Part shown: positions 33,941 to 34,489 of the stretch, piece after piece
Layout of the letters: the number at the start of each line of letters is the position of its first letter
Numbering within the stretch: position 1 is the first letter of the stretch
NCBI RefSeq assembly: GCF_014764715.1
Contig: NZ_JACXXE010000018.1
Location: 1-34,489, forward strand
Reading direction: 5' to 3'
From: Bacillus crepusculi
GTDB lineage: Bacteria; Bacillota; Bacilli; Bacillales; Bacillaceae
Length of the DNA: 34,489 nt
Program-made: the position numbers and the translations under genes
Notes under the pieces: model-generated
What the model was told of the DNA's origin: nothing
The model's input: only the letters and a program-made list of their open reading frames with translations
The model's database searches: none

Positions 33941-34300
33941 TTGGCGACGATTATTGTAGCGTTAGTAGCTGCTGTTCTAGTCATTATCGGATTAGTAGCG
34001 TTCAATGTCAGACACGCTTCGGCCGAGAAGGAAGAGGTCAAGGAAGATGTGTCCAATCAGCCTGACGTGCCGCGTAGCGAGCCAGAAGCTGCGGCGAGAC
34101 CTGTAGAGCCTGAAGAAGAAGTAAAAGCGTCAGAGCCTTCTCAAACGGACGAACACGTGTCTGGCGACGATTTCTATAGACAGGCGCTTCAAAAGTTTAA
34201 GCAGCCAGAACCACCTGTCAAAAAAGAAGAACCAGAAACAAAAATGAATGATGATATGTATCGTTCTGCTTTGCAGAAGCTAAAGCAGAAGGACAAATAA
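33941..34300 (+). CDS. yhcC: membrane-anchored acidic protein YhcC
   Basis: The 119-residue product has one N-terminal membrane segment (about 2-22) and a long, highly charged cytoplasmic or extracellular part rich in Glu, Lys and Pro. It contains two related short motifs, DDFYRQALQKFKQ (about 73-85) and DDMYRSALQKLKQ (about 105-117), which form an imperfect internal repeat. The start is TTG, preceded by GGAGAGGG. The function is unknown. It ends 19 bases before an insertion sequence and is the last gene of the operon. Confidence 0.8.
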   Translation: MATIIVALVAAVLVIIGLVAFNVRHASAEKEEVKEDVSNQPDVPRSEPEAAARPVEPEEEVKASEPSQTDEHVSGDDFYRQALQKFKQPEPPVKKEEPETKMNDDMYRSALQKLKQKDK

Positions 34301-34318
34301 AAAAGAAGAACCTTTCAT

Positions 34319-34489
34319 TGAAGTGACCCCCTAAATTTAGACGCGGGTTTTTTATGAGACAGCTTTCGAGGCATGAGTTCGATATTGTATCGGACTCATG
34401 CCTTTTAGTTTGGTCTTTATACGTGTGTGATTGTAGTAGTCAATATATTGTTCAAGTTGTTGCTTGAAGTGTTCGATGTCATCAAATTC
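34319..34489 (-). mobile_element. IS3-family insertion sequence, 3' end, cut by the window edge
   Basis: The element starts at about 34319 with TGAAGTGACCCCCTAAATTT, the type of terminal inverted repeat found in IS3/IS150-group elements, and continues with the end of an orfB transposase on the minus strand. The other end is outside the window, so completeness and target duplication cannot be judged. The left flank, AAAAGAAGAACCTTTCATTG, looks like the first arm of a terminator without its second arm. Confidence 0.85.
34352..34489 (-). CDS. IS3-family transposase orfB, C-terminal part (partial)
   Basis: The visible 45 codons plus stop encode [20 protein letters not shown], then [13 protein letters not shown] and [12 protein letters not shown]. 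This is the conserved end of the IS150-type DDE integrase: the catalytic Glu region lies further upstream, outside the window, and YYNxxRIKxKLKGMSPxQYR is diagnostic. The gene runs off the right edge on the minus strand. The stop lies about 33 bases inside the terminal repeat. Confidence 0.9.
   Translation of the reverse strand, partial: EFDDIEHFKQQLEQYIDYYNHTRIKTKLKGMSPIQYRTHASKAVS

Overview
The window is chromosomal DNA from a Bacillus species, most likely the B. pumilus/safensis/altitudinis group or a close relative of B. subtilis. The evidence is a 5S rRNA gene followed by a 16-gene tRNA cluster in the B. subtilis trnD order (Asn-Ser-Glu-Val-fMet-Asp-Phe-Thr-Tyr-Trp-His-Gln-Gly-Cys-Leu-Leu), strong Gram-positive Shine-Dalgarno sequences, and the block ssuBACD ... 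queG(yhbA)-yhbB-trmL(cspR) ... prkA-yhbH-yhbJ-yhcA-yhcB-yhcC, which follows the B. subtilis chromosome order as I recall it.

Layout. 61-1657: tail of an rRNA operon and its tRNAs. 1870-7096: an AT-rich accessory cassette placed directly behind the last tRNA. It encodes an N6-adenine DNA methyltransferase, a 762-residue protein with two GHKL ATPase domains (MutL/MORC-like in front, histidine-kinase-like behind), a receiver-domain protein and an HNH nuclease; a 36-codon ORF precedes them. This looks like a signalling-controlled restriction or defence system and is the strongest candidate here for something not well described. 7438-9621: four minus-strand genes of unknown role, including YwqG/DUF1963 and DUF2262 family proteins. 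10163-12828: lipoteichoic acid synthase and a type I signal peptidase. 12870-18510: a sulfur block made of a metY-type sulfhydrylase (minus), a small FbpB-like protein, and ssuBACD for alkanesulfonate uptake and desulfonation. Two near-identical leader/terminator elements lie in front of the fbpB-like gene and of ssuB; each can fold as an antiterminator that excludes its terminator.

18814-22739: a bacteriocin-like or peptide-export cassette, with a 70-residue hydrophobic peptide followed by an internal terminator, then an ABC ATPase, a permease, a PqqD-M50 protease fusion and a small membrane protein. A tiny ORF upstream carries an in-phase A AAA AAG slippery heptamer. 22820-24372: a lipoprotein, a lone tRNA-Gly and an unrecognised minus-strand gene. 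24453-27085: queG, yhbB and trmL. 27194-27280: a 28-residue membrane peptide. 27532-30731: the prkA-yhbH pair, with a SigE-like promoter in front. 30826-34300: an HlyD/MFS efflux pair, a WrbA-like flavodoxin and a membrane-anchored acidic protein. The MarR gene (yhbI) expected in front of the efflux pair is missing, although an operator-like palindrome remains. 34319-34489: the end of an IS3-family element that seems to have split the terminator of yhcC.

All assignments were made by reading motifs and recalling families; no database search was run. Start codons were chosen from Shine-Dalgarno position and family length, so several genes start downstream of their longest possible ORF.
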